Assembly (NCBI GenBank): GCA_019636245.1 | Contig: JAHBXX010000003.1 | Span: forward strand, 124,001-188,000 | Length of the DNA: 64,000 bases | DNA from: Planctomycetota bacterium | GTDB lineage: Bacteria; Planctomycetota; UBA1135; UBA2386 | Direction: 5' to 3' | Shown: positions 27,105 to 36,129 of the stretch, one piece after another | Numbering within the stretch: position 1 is the first letter of the stretch | How the letters are laid out: each line of letters begins with the position of its first letter | The notes under the pieces: model-generated | The model's database searches: none | Seen by the model: the letters and a program-made list of their open reading frames with translations, nothing else | Told to the model about the DNA's origin: nothing | Translations under genes and position numbers: made by a program

Positions 27105-28524
27105 CTTCGTCGCCTCCGTTCGTCGCCGTCGCGGTCCAGGCCGCCAGCTGGCGGCGCCAGCGGGCGACCTCCTGGCGGACCCGGGCCGGCGACGTGCCGC
27201 CGACGGCATCGCGCCTGGCCAGGACCGCCGGCACCGCCAGCGCCTGCTGCAGGTCGACCTGCAGCTGCGGCAGCAGGCGGCGCACCTCCGCCGGCGGCAG
27301 TTCGTGCAACTCGACGCCCAATTCGACGGCGCGGTTGACGGCGGCGCCGACCAGGCCGTGGGCGTCACGGAACGGCACGCCGGCGGCGACCAGCAGGTCG
27401 GCGAGGTCGGTGGCGTTCTGGTAGCCGCGGGCGGCCTCGGCGGCGCAGCGGTCCACGTCGAAGGTGGCGTGCTGCACCGCCAGCGCGGCGATGGCCAGGC
27501 AATCCGCGGTCTCGCGCATCGCCGGCAGCAGCGTTTCCTTGTCGGTCTGCAGGTCGCGGTTGTAGGCCAGCGGCAGGCCCTTGAGGGTCGCCAGCAGCGC
27601 CGCCAGCGCGCCCTGCAGGCGGCCGGCGCGGCCGCGCACCAGTTCCATCGCGTCCGGGTTGCGCTTCTGCGGCATCAGGCTCGATCCGGTGGCGACGGCG
27701 TCGCCGAAGCTCAGGAAGCGGGTCTCGTGCGCGGCGAAGAACACGTAGTCCTCGGCCAGCCGTGACACGTGGGTGCCGGCCATCGCGCAGGCGAACGCCA
27801 GCTCGCACAGGTGGTCGCGGGCGCTGGTGGCATCGAGGCTGTTGCGGGTCGGGCCGCCGTCGAAGCCGAGCTCCGCCGCCAGCGCCTCGCGGTCGATCGG
27901 CAGCGCCGTGCCGGCCAGGGCGCCGCTGCCCAGCGGGCACTGCGCGGACCGGCGCAGGGCGGCGAGCAGGCGGTCGCGGTCGCGGCCGAGGGCCTCGGCG
28001 TGGGCGAGTGCATGGTGGCCGATCGTGATCGGCTGCGCCCGCTGCAGGTGGGTGTAGCCGGGCATCGGCGCCGCCGCGTGCCGCTCGGCCTGGTCGACCA
28101 GCGCCGCGCACAGCCGGTGCAGGCCGTCGAGGCAGTCCTGCACGCACTGCCGCAGGTGCAGGCGCAGGTCGGTGGCGACCTGGTCGTTGCGCGATCGGCC
28201 GGTGTGCAGGCGCTTGCCGAGGTCGCCGCAGCGGGCGACCAGCTCGCGTTCGACGAGGCTGTGCACGTCCTCGGCGGGATCGCCGGCAGGGACGCCGTCG
28301 CGGCGCCAGCGCGCCTCGAGCTCGTCGATGGCGGCGTGCAGCGTGCCCAGCTCCGTCGCCGTCAGCAGGCCGACCGCCGCCAGGGCGCGGCTCCAGGCCC
28401 GGTTCGTCGCCAGGTCGGCGAACGCCAGCACGTGGTCGTGCGGCAGGCTGTGCTGGAACCGGGCGAACTCCGGGTCGAGCGCCGCGGCGAACCGTCCGCC
28501 CCACATCTGGCCGCCGCCGGTCAC
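27097..28524 (-). CDS. argH: Argininosuccinate lyase
   Basis: A 475-residue member of the fumarase/aspartase superfamily that splits argininosuccinate into arginine and fumarate. The M-W-G-G-R-F start motif (7-12), T-G-R-S-R-N-D-Q (108-115), the YTHLQRAQP region (157-165) and the mobile serine loop G-S-S-L-M-P-Q-K-R-N-P-D (280-291) are all intact. I prefer GTG at 28524, which overlaps the argG stop in a GTGA arrangement and has an AGGGGA about nine bases before it; ATG at 28506 would shorten the protein by six residues. It is followed by the acetyltransferase with an 8-base overlap. Confidence 0.95.
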   Translation of the reverse strand: MTGGGQMWGGRFAAALDPEFARFQHSLPHDHVLAFADLATNRAWSRALAAVGLLTATELGTLHAAIDELEARWRRDGVPAGDPAEDVHSLVERELVARCGDLGKRLHTGRSRNDQVATDLRLHLRQCVQDCLDGLHRLCAALVDQAERHAAAPMPGYTHLQRAQPITIGHHALAHAEALGRDRDRLLAALRRSAQCPLGSGALAGTALPIDREALAAELGFDGGPTRNSLDATSARDHLCELAFACAMAGTHVSRLAEDYVFFAAHETRFLSFGDAVATGSSLMPQKRNPDAMELVRGRAGRLQGALAALLATLKGLPLAYNRDLQTDKETLLPAMRETADCLAIAALAVQHATFDVDRCAAEAARGYQNATDLADLLVAAGVPFRDAHGLVGAAVNRAVELGVELHELPPAEVRRLLPQLQVDLQQALAVPAVLARRDAVGGTSPARVRQEVARWRRQLAAWTATATNGGDEDA

Positions 28525-29729
28525 GGCCCGGTCCCCTGCACCCGCGCCGCGACGGCGCCGGGCAGGCCGTAGAGCTTGACGAAGCCGTGGCTGTCGGCGT
28601 GGTCGAACGCAGCGCTCGGGCCGAACGTCGCCAGGTCCTCGGCGTAGAGGCTGTGCGGGGATTCGGCCGCGATCGCCGTGGCCGAGCCCTTGTGCAGCCG
28701 CACGCGCACGGTGCCGCTGACGGGCCGCGTGGCGGTCGCGAACAGCGCGTCGAGCGCGCGCCGCGCGGGATGGAACCAGCGCCCCGTGTAGACGAGGTCG
28801 GCGTAGTCGGGCATCAGCCGCTCGCACAGCCGCAGCGTGTCGCGCTCCAGCGTCAGCGCCCGCAGCGTGCGCGCCGCCTCCAGCAGGATCGTGCCGCCCG
28901 GCGTCTCGTAGACGCCGCGCGACTTCATGCCGACCAGGCGGTTCTCGCAGATGTCGACGCGGCCGATGCCGTGCCGGCCGCCGAGTTCGTTCAGGCGGGC
29001 CAGCAGTGCCTCGGGGGGCAGCGGTTCGCCGTCCAGCGCCGTCGGCACGCCGTGCACGAAGCCGAGCGCGAGCTCGTGCGGTTCGTCCGGCGCGCGCCGC
29101 GGGTCGGTGGTCAGCATCCAGACGTCGTCGGGCGGGGCGTTGGCGGGCGACTCGAGCGCCCCGCCTTCGTGGCTGAGGTGCCACAGGTTGCGGTCGCGCG
29201 AGTAGATCTTCGTGCGCGACGCGGCGACCGGGATGCCGTGCCGGTCGGCGTAGTCGAGCGCGTCCTCGCGGCTCTGGATGTCCCAGTGGCGCCACGGCGC
29301 GATCACCTCGAGGTCGGGCGCCAGCGCCTGGAACGCCAGCTCGAACCGCACCTGGTCGTTGCCCTTGCCGGTGCAGCCGTGCGCGACCGCCGTGGCGCCG
29401 ATCGCCCGTGCATGCTCGACCTGGCCCTTGGCGAGGATCGGCCGCGCCATGCTGGTGCCGAGCAGGTAGCGGCCCTCGTAGACCGCCATCGCCCGCACGC
29501 AGGGCCACACGTAGTCGGTCAACCACTCGCGGCGCAAGTCGTCGACGTGGCAGGACGCGGCGCCGGACGCGCGTGCCTTCTGCTCGAGGCCACGCAGCTC
29601 GGTGGACCCCTGGCCGATGTCGCCGCACCAGGCATGCACCTCGCAGTCGTGGTGCTCGAGCAGCCACGGCACGATGATCGAGGTGTCCAGGCCGCCGGAG
29701 TAGGCGAGCACGATCTTCTTCTTGGGCAT
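28521..29729 (-). CDS. argG: Argininosuccinate synthase
   Basis: A 402-residue enzyme that condenses citrulline and aspartate with ATP. The PP-loop A-Y-S-G-G-L-D-T-S (9-17) begins the protein, and the G-T-S-M-A-R-P-I (about 95-102), H-G-C-T-G-K-G-N-D-Q-V-R-F (about 117-129) and S-R-E-D-A-L-D-Y motifs are typical of ArgG. Length is normal. ATG at 29729 is 11 bases after the argF stop, and the end overlaps argH by four bases, so these are co-transcribed and likely coupled. Confidence 0.96.
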   Translation of the reverse strand: MPKKKIVLAYSGGLDTSIIVPWLLEHHDCEVHAWCGDIGQGSTELRGLEQKARASGAASCHVDDLRREWLTDYVWPCVRAMAVYEGRYLLGTSMARPILAKGQVEHARAIGATAVAHGCTGKGNDQVRFELAFQALAPDLEVIAPWRHWDIQSREDALDYADRHGIPVAASRTKIYSRDRNLWHLSHEGGALESPANAPPDDVWMLTTDPRRAPDEPHELALGFVHGVPTALDGEPLPPEALLARLNELGGRHGIGRVDICENRLVGMKSRGVYETPGGTILLEAARTLRALTLERDTLRLCERLMPDYADLVYTGRWFHPARRALDALFATATRPVSGTVRVRLHKGSATAIAAESPHSLYAEDLATFGPSAAFDHADSHGFVKLYGLPGAVAARVQGTGP

Positions 29730-29740
29730 GGGCGGCTCGT

Positions 29741-30691
29741 TCAGCGGATCAGGTGGGCGAGCACGGCCTTCTGCACGTGCAGCCGGTTCTCGGCGATGTC
29801 GTAGACGACGCTCTGCGGGCCATCCATGACCTCCTGCGTGACCTCCCAGCCGCGGTGCGCCGGCAGGCAATGCAGGAACAGGGCACCCGGTTCGGCGCGC
29901 GCCATCAGGTCCGTGTCGACCTGGTAGGCGGCGAACACGCCGTTGCGCTCCTCGATCTCGTCCTCCTGGCCCATGCTGGCCCAGACGTCGGTGTAGACCG
30001 CGTGCGCGCCGTCGACGGCGGCGTCGGGATCGTTGAGGATCGTGACCTCGGCGCCGGTGGCGGCGGCGGCGCGCATCGCCTCGTTGACGACGCGCGCGTT
30101 CGGCTCGTAGCCCTCCGGCGAGCAGACGCGGATGTTGGTGCCGAGCCTGACCGCGGTGTGGATCAGCGAGTGGCAGGTGTTGTTGCCGTCGCCGACGAAG
30201 GCCAGCGTGCGGCCGCGCACGGCGCCCCACTTCTCGTGCAGGGTGAAGAAGTCGGCCAGCGCCTGGCACGGATGCACGAAGTCCGACAGGCCGTTGATCA
30301 CCGGGATGTCGGCGTGCTGGGCCAGTTCCTCGAGCGCCTTGTGCTTGTAGGTGCGGGCGACGATCGCGTCGACCCAGCGCTCGAGGTTCCTGGCCACGTC
30401 CTTGACCGATTCGCGCGAGCCCAGGCGCGCGTCCCGGTGGTCCATGTAGACGGCGTTGCCGCCCAGGTCCTGCATGCCGACGTCGAACGTGAAGCGCGTG
30501 CGCAGCGAGTCCTTCTCGAAGATCATCGCCAGGCGCTTGCCGCGCAGCACCGAGGTGTGCACGTCGCGCTCGGCCTTGAGCCTGGCCGCGGTGGCGAACA
30601 GTCGCTCGATGTCGTCGGCGGCCAGCGCCGACGTGCACAACAGGTCCTCGACCGACAGCGGCGGCAGGTCGAGCGGGAGGGGCTTCGACAT
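29741..30691 (-). CDS. argF: Ornithine carbamoyltransferase
   Basis: A 316-residue OTCase that makes citrulline from ornithine and carbamoyl phosphate. The carbamoyl phosphate loop reads S-L-R-T-R (62-66), and H-P-C-Q (140-143), D-V-W-A-S-M-G (235-241) and the ornithine-closing H-C-L-P-A-H-R-G (274-281) match true OTCases rather than acetylornithine forms. ATG at 30691 shares one base with the argD stop (TGATG). A four-residue polar leader precedes the family start. No carAB is in the window. Confidence 0.94.
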   Translation of the reverse strand: MSKPLPLDLPPLSVEDLLCTSALAADDIERLFATAARLKAERDVHTSVLRGKRLAMIFEKDSLRTRFTFDVGMQDLGGNAVYMDHRDARLGSRESVKDVARNLERWVDAIVARTYKHKALEELAQHADIPVINGLSDFVHPCQALADFFTLHEKWGAVRGRTLAFVGDGNNTCHSLIHTAVRLGTNIRVCSPEGYEPNARVVNEAMRAAAATGAEVTILNDPDAAVDGAHAVYTDVWASMGQEDEIEERNGVFAAYQVDTDLMARAEPGALFLHCLPAHRGWEVTQEVMDGPQSVVYDIAENRLHVQKAVLAHLIR

Positions 30692-31875
30692 CACGGCATC
30701 TCCTTCGGGGACTCCGGGATCGGGATCAGCGCGCTGCGCAGGCGCTGCAGGGCGTCCTGCACCTGCGCGGCGGTCACCACGAACGGCGGCACGATGCGCA
30801 GCACGTCGGTGGCGGTGCAATTGACCAGCAGGCCGAGGCGATGCAGCGCCTTCTGCACGCGGTCGGCCGAGTGGTGGAGCCGCAGGCCGAGCATCAGGCC
30901 GCGGCCGCGCACCTCGCGCACCACCGGGAACTCGCGCTGCAGCTGCTCGAGGCCCTGCCGCAGCTCGCGGCCGCGGTCCTGCACGTTGCCGAGCAGGCCG
31001 TGCTCGACCTCGTCGAGGAACACCAGCGCCGCCCGGCACACGAGCGGACCGCCGGCGAACGTCGAGCCGTGCTCGCCCTTCTGGAAGGTGTCGACCAGCG
31101 CGGCGGTGCAGAGGGTCGCGCCCATCGGCAGGCCGGCGGCGATCGGCTTCGCCAGCGTGACGACGTCGGGCACCACGCCGTGGTGCTGCGCGGCCAGGAA
31201 CCGCCCGGTGCGGCCGCAGCCGCTCTGGATCTCGTCGTGCACGAGCAGCGTGCCGGTCGCCGTGCACAGTTCGCGGGCCCTGCGCAGGAAGTCGCCGGAC
31301 AGCTCGCGGATGCCGCCCTCGCCCTGGATCGGTTCCAGCACCAGCGCGGCCGGCCGCTCGCGCTCGAGCGCGCGCGCCAGCGCAAGGGCGTCGTCGGGCG
31401 GCACCCAGGTGACCGGCTGCAGCGGCAGGAAGGGCCGGCGGTACTTCTCGTTCCAGGTCAGCGACAGGGCGCCGAGCGAACGGCCGTGGAAGCCGCCCTC
31501 GAGGGCCACGAACGAGGTGCGCTCCGGCGTGCCGCGCACGTGCATCGCCTTGCGCGCCAGCTTCAGGGCGCACTCGACCGCCTCGGTGCCCGAGTTGGTG
31601 AAGAACGCGGCGGCCATGTCGGTGAGCCGGCACAGGCGCGTCGCCACCGGCTCGGCGTACGGGTGGCGGTACAGGTTGCTGAGGTGCACGACCTTGCCGA
31701 CCTGGTCGCGCACGGCCTCGCACAGCGCCGGGTGGGCGTGGCCGAGCGCGCTGACGGCGATGCCGGCCAGGAAGTCGAGGAACTCGCGGCCGTCCTGGTC
31801 GTACAGCACGGCGCCGCGGCCGCCGACGAACACCTCGTCGGCGCGGGCGTAGGTCGGCATCAGGCCGTCATCCAT
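30691..31875 (-). CDS. argD: Acetylornithine aminotransferase
   Basis: A 394-residue class III PLP aminotransferase converting N-acetylglutamate semialdehyde to N-acetylornithine. N-S-G-T-E-A (94-99), the H-D-E-I-Q-S-G-x-G-R-T-G segment (213-224) and the Schiff-base Lys243 in T-L-A-K-P-I are clear. In many bacteria ArgD also serves lysine synthesis (DapC activity). ATG at 31875 overlaps the argB end by 8 bases; the M-P-T-Y motif starting at residue 6 aligns with the family N-terminus, so a start at that Met is also possible. Confidence 0.94.
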   Translation of the reverse strand: MDDGLMPTYARADEVFVGGRGAVLYDQDGREFLDFLAGIAVSALGHAHPALCEAVRDQVGKVVHLSNLYRHPYAEPVATRLCRLTDMAAAFFTNSGTEAVECALKLARKAMHVRGTPERTSFVALEGGFHGRSLGALSLTWNEKYRRPFLPLQPVTWVPPDDALALARALERERPAALVLEPIQGEGGIRELSGDFLRRARELCTATGTLLVHDEIQSGCGRTGRFLAAQHHGVVPDVVTLAKPIAAGLPMGATLCTAALVDTFQKGEHGSTFAGGPLVCRAALVFLDEVEHGLLGNVQDRGRELRQGLEQLQREFPVVREVRGRGLMLGLRLHHSADRVQKALHRLGLLVNCTATDVLRIVPPFVVTAAQVQDALQRLRSALIPIPESPKEMP

Positions 31876-32683
31876 GGCAGGTTGCCTCCGCGTCGGGTTG
31901 GAACCGCGTGCCGACGTCCGGGTGCAGCGCCGCGCGCACGGCGTCGGCGGCCGCCGCCGGGGCGATCTTGACCAGCGCCCCGGGGTTCTCGCGCACCGCC
32001 AGGCGCGCGGCCTCGAGCTTCGGCAGCATGCCGCCGGCTGCCGTGCCGGAGCGTACGAGCGCGTCGCAATCGGCCGGTGTCAACACGGCGAGCCGCCGGC
32101 CGTGCGCATCGAGCACGCCCGGCACGTCGGTCAGGAACAGCAGCGCATCGCCGCCGAAGGCGCGGCACAGCGGGCCGGCGGCGTGGTCGGCGTTGAGGTT
32201 GAGGAACGGCTCGTCCAGGGCGGCATCCCGGCGCGGCGCGACGGTGGCGATCACGGGCACGAAGCCCTGCCGCAGCAGCGCCGTCACCAGCCGCGGATCG
32301 ACGTCGTCCACGGCGCCGACGAAGCCGAGGTCGACGCCTGGGCGCTCGAGTCGGCGGGCGGCGAAGGTGCCGCCGTCGGCGCCGCACAGTCCGACCGCCG
32401 GTACGCCCGCGCGCTGCAGGGCGGCGACCAGCGTGCGGTTGACCAGGCCAGCGAGCACCATCAGCACGACCTCGGCCGTCGCCGCATCGGTGAGGCGCAG
32501 GCCGTCGTGGTAGCGGTCGGCGAGGCCCATCGCGCGGCACGTCGTCCGGATCTGGTTGCCGCCGCCGTGCACGACGACGACCTCGTGGCCGTCGGCGCGG
32601 GCCGTGGCGATGGCCGCGGCCAGCGCCGCGCGCGGCGCCGCCTGCTCGAGCGGAGCGCCGCCGATCTTGACCAGGAGCCTCAC
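31868..32683 (-). CDS. argB: Acetylglutamate kinase
   Basis: A 271-residue amino-acid kinase family member that phosphorylates N-acetylglutamate. It has the short N-terminal strand with V-K-I-G-G (5-9), the H-G-G-G nucleotide turn (39-42), the N-x-N-A-D-H-A-A segment (about 185-192), and V-K-I near the end. There is no N-terminal helix of the type that forms the arginine-inhibited hexamer, which suggests an arginine-insensitive dimer (inference). GTG at 32683 overlaps the argC stop as GTGA, and the stop overlaps argD by 8 bases. Confidence 0.93.
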   Translation of the reverse strand: MRLLVKIGGAPLEQAAPRAALAAAIATARADGHEVVVVHGGGNQIRTTCRAMGLADRYHDGLRLTDAATAEVVLMVLAGLVNRTLVAALQRAGVPAVGLCGADGGTFAARRLERPGVDLGFVGAVDDVDPRLVTALLRQGFVPVIATVAPRRDAALDEPFLNLNADHAAGPLCRAFGGDALLFLTDVPGVLDAHGRRLAVLTPADCDALVRSGTAAGGMLPKLEAARLAVRENPGALVKIAPAAAADAVRAALHPDVGTRFQPDAEATCHG

Positions 32684-33663
32684 GTGAGCCCGTCCGTCTC
32701 GGGCAGGCCGAGCAGCAGGTTCATGTTCTGCAGCGCCTGGCTGGCGGCACCCTTGCGCAGGTTGTCGAGCGCGGCCACGACGACGACCAGCGGCCCGCTG
32801 GCGGCGACGGCGAGGTCGCAGCGGTTCCGGTGCCGGACATGGCGCAGCTCCGGCAGGCCGCGGGCGCGCACGTGCACGAACGGCTCGCCGGCGTAGCGTT
32901 CCTGCAGGCAACCGCGCATCGCCTCGGCGGTGACGCCGGCGGCGGGCTGCAGGTAGAGCGTCGTCAGGATGCCGCGGAACGCCGGCAGCAGGTGCGGGGT
33001 GAAGACGATCCGATCGGTGCCCGCCGCCTGGTGGATCTCGGGCAGGTGCCGGTGGACGCCGACGCCGTAGGCGAGGCAGTTCTCGTGCACGCTGCCGAAG
33101 TGGGTGCGCTCGCTCGGCGTCTTGCCGGCGCCGGACACGCCGCTCTTGCTGTCGGCGACGATCGGGGCCGCCGCGTCGACCAGGCCCGCGGCGAGCAGCG
33201 GCAGCAGCGGCAGCAGGATCGACGTCGGGTAGCAGCCGGGGTTGGCGACGAGGCGGGCGCCGCCGAGCGCGGCGCGGGCGTGCTCGGTCAGGCCGTAGAC
33301 CGCCTGCGCCAGCAGGTCCGGCGCCGGGTGCGCGGAGCCGTAGGCGCGCGCGTAGGCGGCCGGATCCCGCAGCCGGAAGTCGGCCGACAGGTCGACGACC
33401 CGCGCGCCCCTGGCCAGCGCGGCGCGCGCGACCTCGCTCGCGGCGCCATGCGGCGTGCACAGGAACACGCCGTCGACTTCGGCGAGCCGGCCGGCGTCGA
33501 ACGGGGCGATGGCCGGCTCGTCGGGGTCCGCGGGTGGCTCCGGTTCGGCGCCGGGCCTCGCCGTCATCACGACCTCGGCCCGGAGGCCGGGGTGGCGGGC
33601 CAGCAGGGTCAGCAGTTCGCGGCCGGTGTAGCCCGAGGCGCCGACGATCGCCGCGCGCTTCAT
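32680..33663 (-). CDS. argC: N-acetyl-gamma-glutamyl-phosphate reductase
   Basis: A 327-residue NADPH-dependent reductase. The nucleotide fold begins V-G-A-S-G-Y-T-G (7-14), and the catalytic Cys144 lies in the N-P-G-C-Y-P-T motif; the K-S-G-V-S-G-A-G region and the late N-L-x-K-G-A-A-x-Q-A-x-Q-N-x-N motif are also intact. ATG at 33663 overlaps the argR stop as ATGA, and the end overlaps argB by four bases. It is the first enzyme gene of the operon after the regulator. Confidence 0.95.
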   Translation of the reverse strand: MKRAAIVGASGYTGRELLTLLARHPGLRAEVVMTARPGAEPEPPADPDEPAIAPFDAGRLAEVDGVFLCTPHGAASEVARAALARGARVVDLSADFRLRDPAAYARAYGSAHPAPDLLAQAVYGLTEHARAALGGARLVANPGCYPTSILLPLLPLLAAGLVDAAAPIVADSKSGVSGAGKTPSERTHFGSVHENCLAYGVGVHRHLPEIHQAAGTDRIVFTPHLLPAFRGILTTLYLQPAAGVTAEAMRGCLQERYAGEPFVHVRARGLPELRHVRHRNRCDLAVAASGPLVVVVAALDNLRKGAASQALQNMNLLLGLPETDGLT

Positions 33664-34118
33664 CGCGCCGCCCCCGGGGCCAGCCGGCGCACCAGCGCGC
33701 GGGCCTTGGCCGCGGTCGCGCAGACCGCGAGCACGGTGTCGTCGCCGGCGAGCGTGCCGACGACGCCCGACAGGGCGGCGCGGTCGAGCGCCAGCGCCAG
33801 CGGCTGCGCGCCGCCGGCGGGGGTGCGCAGCACGGCGAGGTTCTGCGCCGCGGTGGCGCCGACCAGCCAGGTGCGCACCGCATGCCAGAGGCTCTGGTGC
33901 GCGCTCTGCGGCGACAGAGGCGCGGCCGGCAGTTCGTAGCCGCTGGCGCTCTTGCGCACCCCGAGCGCGCGCAGGTCGCGCGACAGCGTCGCCTGGTTGA
34001 CCTCGAAGCCGGCGTCGGCCAGCTGCTGCTGCAGTTCGGCCTGACTGCGTACGACGCCGCGCTCGAGCAGGTCGAGGATGCGCTGCCGCCGGGTCTCGGG
34101 GCCGGCCGCCGGGTGCAT
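33660..34118 (-). CDS. argR: Arginine repressor ArgR
   Basis: A 152-residue ArgR/AhrC regulator. The winged helix-turn-helix ends in N-Q-A-T-L-S-R-D-L (41-49), with Ser46-Arg47 contacting DNA, and the C-terminal oligomerisation domain has G-T-L-A-G-D-D-T (121-128), whose paired aspartates bind arginine. It is expected to be a hexamer with arginine bound. I choose ATG at 34118, since earlier in-frame ATGs (34139, 34163) would put operator palindromes and a predicted promoter inside the gene. As first gene of the operon it probably represses itself and the arg genes. Confidence 0.92.
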   Translation of the reverse strand: MHPAAGPETRRQRILDLLERGVVRSQAELQQQLADAGFEVNQATLSRDLRALGVRKSASGYELPAAPLSPQSAHQSLWHAVRTWLVGATAAQNLAVLRTPAGGAQPLALALDRAALSGVVGTLAGDDTVLAVCATAAKARALVRRLAPGAAR

Positions 34119-34129
34119 GGATATGCGCG
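34112..34129. promoter_or_regulatory. Predicted ARG box 1
   Basis: An 18-bp imperfect palindrome with half sites TGCAT and ATGCG around GGAT. It covers the argR start codon (34116-34118). The half-site geometry equals the E. coli ARG box (TGAAT-N4-ATTCA), with the central A and T of each half changed. Confidence 0.6.
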
Positions 34130-34132
34130 ACA

Positions 34133-34150
34133 CGCGCATAAGTATGCACG
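34133..34150. promoter_or_regulatory. Predicted ARG box 2
   Basis: A second 18-bp palindrome (CGCAT, AAGT, ATGCA) three bases from box 1, a centre-to-centre distance of 21 bp as in classical paired ARG boxes. It contains the predicted -10 hexamer of argR, so ArgR binding would block RNA polymerase. Confidence 0.62.
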
Positions 34151-34168
34151 GCGGGCGGCGCATTGCAA
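34141..34168 (-). promoter_or_regulatory. Predicted arg operon promoter
   Basis: On the minus strand TTGCAA (34163-34168) and CATACT (34141-34146, inside ARG box 2) are 16 bases apart. Transcription would begin near 34134, giving a leader of only about 16 bases before the argR ATG. Confidence 0.42.
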
Positions 34169-34185
34169 GCGCCGAACGGTGGTCC

Positions 34186-36069
34186 TCAGCCGGAGTGGCC
34201 GGGCACGGCGGCGTCGCCGCCGGCGATGCGCAGGCGGCGCAGCAGCGAGCGCTTCTTGGTGTGGTGCTGCTGCATGCGCTCGAGGATGCCGGCGAGGAAC
34301 TGCACCGTTTCCACGACGTAGGGGCCCTTGTTCAGCATCACGCACTCGGCGCGCACGCCCATCGCCGCGTCGGTGACCTCGGCCCGCGACGGCACGCCGG
34401 TGCGCGCCATCGAGTCGAGCACCTGCGTCGCCCAGACGACCGGCACGTGGGCGGCCTCGCACAGCCAGAGGATCTCCTCCTGCACCTCGGCGAGCCGGGC
34501 GTAGCCGACCTCGGCGGCGAGGTCGCCGCGCGCCACCATGACGCCGAGCGGCGGACTCTGCAGGCCGGCGAACAGCAGTTCCGGCAGCCTCTGGAAGGCG
34601 AGCGCGGTCTCGATCTTCAGCAGGATGCCCATCTCCGGACGGCCGCGGCGCTCCAGCTCGCCGTGCAGCCGCAGCACGTCGTCGGGGCGCTGCACGAACG
34701 ACATGCCGACGAGGTCGGCGTGCCGCGCCGCCCAGTCGAGCAGGTGGTGGTCGGCGGCGCCGAAGGCGGCGGCCGAGATCTCGGTGTCCGGCAGGTTGAT
34801 GCCCTTCTCCGCGCGCAGCCGGCCGCCGCCGGGCGGCGTCGCGGTGATGCGCACCCGCAGCGCGTCGCCTTCGTGGGCGAGCACCAGGCCCTGGATGCGG
34901 CCGTCGTCGAACAGGATGCGCTGGTCGGCGCGCACGTCGTCGAACACCGCGGGCAGCGTGCACGGGATGCGCGGCGGTTCGCGGCGGCCGTCGGCGCCGT
35001 CCAGGGCCGGGCGGCCCGGTTCCTGGCTGCGGGTCACCAGCAGGATGTCGCCCGTCTGCAGGTCGAGGCTCGTCGGCAGCGCCGGCAGGCGGCCGAGCCG
35101 CGTGGCCCCGAGCGCCGTGACGCCGCGGCGCAGCACGATGCGGCAGTCGGTGCCGAGGTAGGCGGTCTGGTCGGCGGCGGCGACGCAGACGCCGCCGGCC
35201 GCGCGCAGGACGCCGAACGTGCGCCTCTTGCCGCGCGTGTCGACGACCACGAGGTCGTCGCCGGCGGCGGCGGCGTGCAGGAGGGGCGTCGCCAGCGGGA
35301 CCTGTGGCGTGCCCGGCTCGGGCGGCGGACCGGGGGCGTCCGGGTCGCGGAACGCGACCACCGCCGGCTTCGTGACCACGCCGAGCACGTCGCGCTCGGG
35401 GCGCACCCGCAGCACCTCGGGGCCGGGCACCAGGGCGCCGGTGCGCAGCTTCGGTCCCGGCAGGTCGACCAGCAGGCGGCAGCGGCGACCGACCTCGCGC
35501 TCGGCGGCGCGCAGGTGGTCGGCCATCGCGTCCCAGGCCGCCGCCGCGTCGTGGGCGAGGTTGACGCGCGCGACGTCCATGCCGGCGCGCAGCAGATCGC
35601 GCAGCAGCCCGGGGTCGGCACCGGCCGCGGTCGGCAGCGTCACCATGATGCGGCTGTTGCGTTCGGCGGGCTTGGGCCCGAGCAGTTCGCTGGCGTGGGC
35701 GGCCAGCAGCTCGTCCGCCTCGTCGCTGGTCAGGGGAGCGTGTCCGGCGCCGGCGGCGGTCGCCGGCGGCAGTTCGCCGAGCAGCGCCAGCAGCGCCAGC
35801 CGCACCCCGTTCAGCGTGTCGACCACGTTGCCCTCGAGGCGGCCGAGCGACGACAGCGACAGGCTGCGCAGCTCGCGCTGCAGCGGCCGCAGGTCGTGCG
35901 CGCGCAGGGCGAGGTAGTGGGCGAGGTTCTCGGCGCTGGGGCGCCGTTCCGCGGGCACCCGTTCGATCGCTGCGCGGCGGGCGTCGGTGGCGGCGCGGCT
36001 CGCCGCGAGCAGGTGGTCGATCTCGGCGAGCACGCGGCGCAGGCGATCGGGCCGGAAGCGGTGCGGCAT
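34186..36069 (-). CDS. Pyruvate-kinase-like protein with N-terminal helical extension
   Basis: A 627-residue protein in the pyruvate kinase superfamily. A helical N-terminal region of about 130 residues precedes the barrel. Within it A-R-V-N-L-A-H-D stands for the M-N-F-S-H motif, [13 protein letters not shown] for the next strand, a large inserted B domain follows, and then I-L-L-K-I-E-T with the catalytic Lys, V-A-R-G-D-L, and W-A-T-Q-V-L-D-S-M. The usual S-G-E-T-A motif is replaced by V-M-L-N-K-G-P, and the allosteric C-terminal domain is missing. This is a distinct subfamily; whether it makes pyruvate is unknown. It ends 67 bases before argR on the same strand. ATG at 36069. Confidence 0.75.
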   Translation of the reverse strand: MPHRFRPDRLRRVLAEIDHLLAASRAATDARRAAIERVPAERRPSAENLAHYLALRAHDLRPLQRELRSLSLSSLGRLEGNVVDTLNGVRLALLALLGELPPATAAGAGHAPLTSDEADELLAAHASELLGPKPAERNSRIMVTLPTAAGADPGLLRDLLRAGMDVARVNLAHDAAAAWDAMADHLRAAEREVGRRCRLLVDLPGPKLRTGALVPGPEVLRVRPERDVLGVVTKPAVVAFRDPDAPGPPPEPGTPQVPLATPLLHAAAAGDDLVVVDTRGKRRTFGVLRAAGGVCVAAADQTAYLGTDCRIVLRRGVTALGATRLGRLPALPTSLDLQTGDILLVTRSQEPGRPALDGADGRREPPRIPCTLPAVFDDVRADQRILFDDGRIQGLVLAHEGDALRVRITATPPGGGRLRAEKGINLPDTEISAAAFGAADHHLLDWAARHADLVGMSFVQRPDDVLRLHGELERRGRPEMGILLKIETALAFQRLPELLFAGLQSPPLGVMVARGDLAAEVGYARLAEVQEEILWLCEAAHVPVVWATQVLDSMARTGVPSRAEVTDAAMGVRAECVMLNKGPYVVETVQFLAGILERMQQHHTKKRSLLRRLRIAGGDAAVPGHSG

Positions 36070-36129
36070 GGCGGCATGTTCCCACCGCGCGCGGGCGGAT
36101 GGTGAAGACCCGGTGAAGGAGAGCCGCGG

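Noticed and set aside
34119..34163. Longer ArgR start at 34163 or 34139
   Set aside because: It would place both ARG-box-like palindromes and the -10 hexamer inside the gene, and the family begins near the chosen Met.
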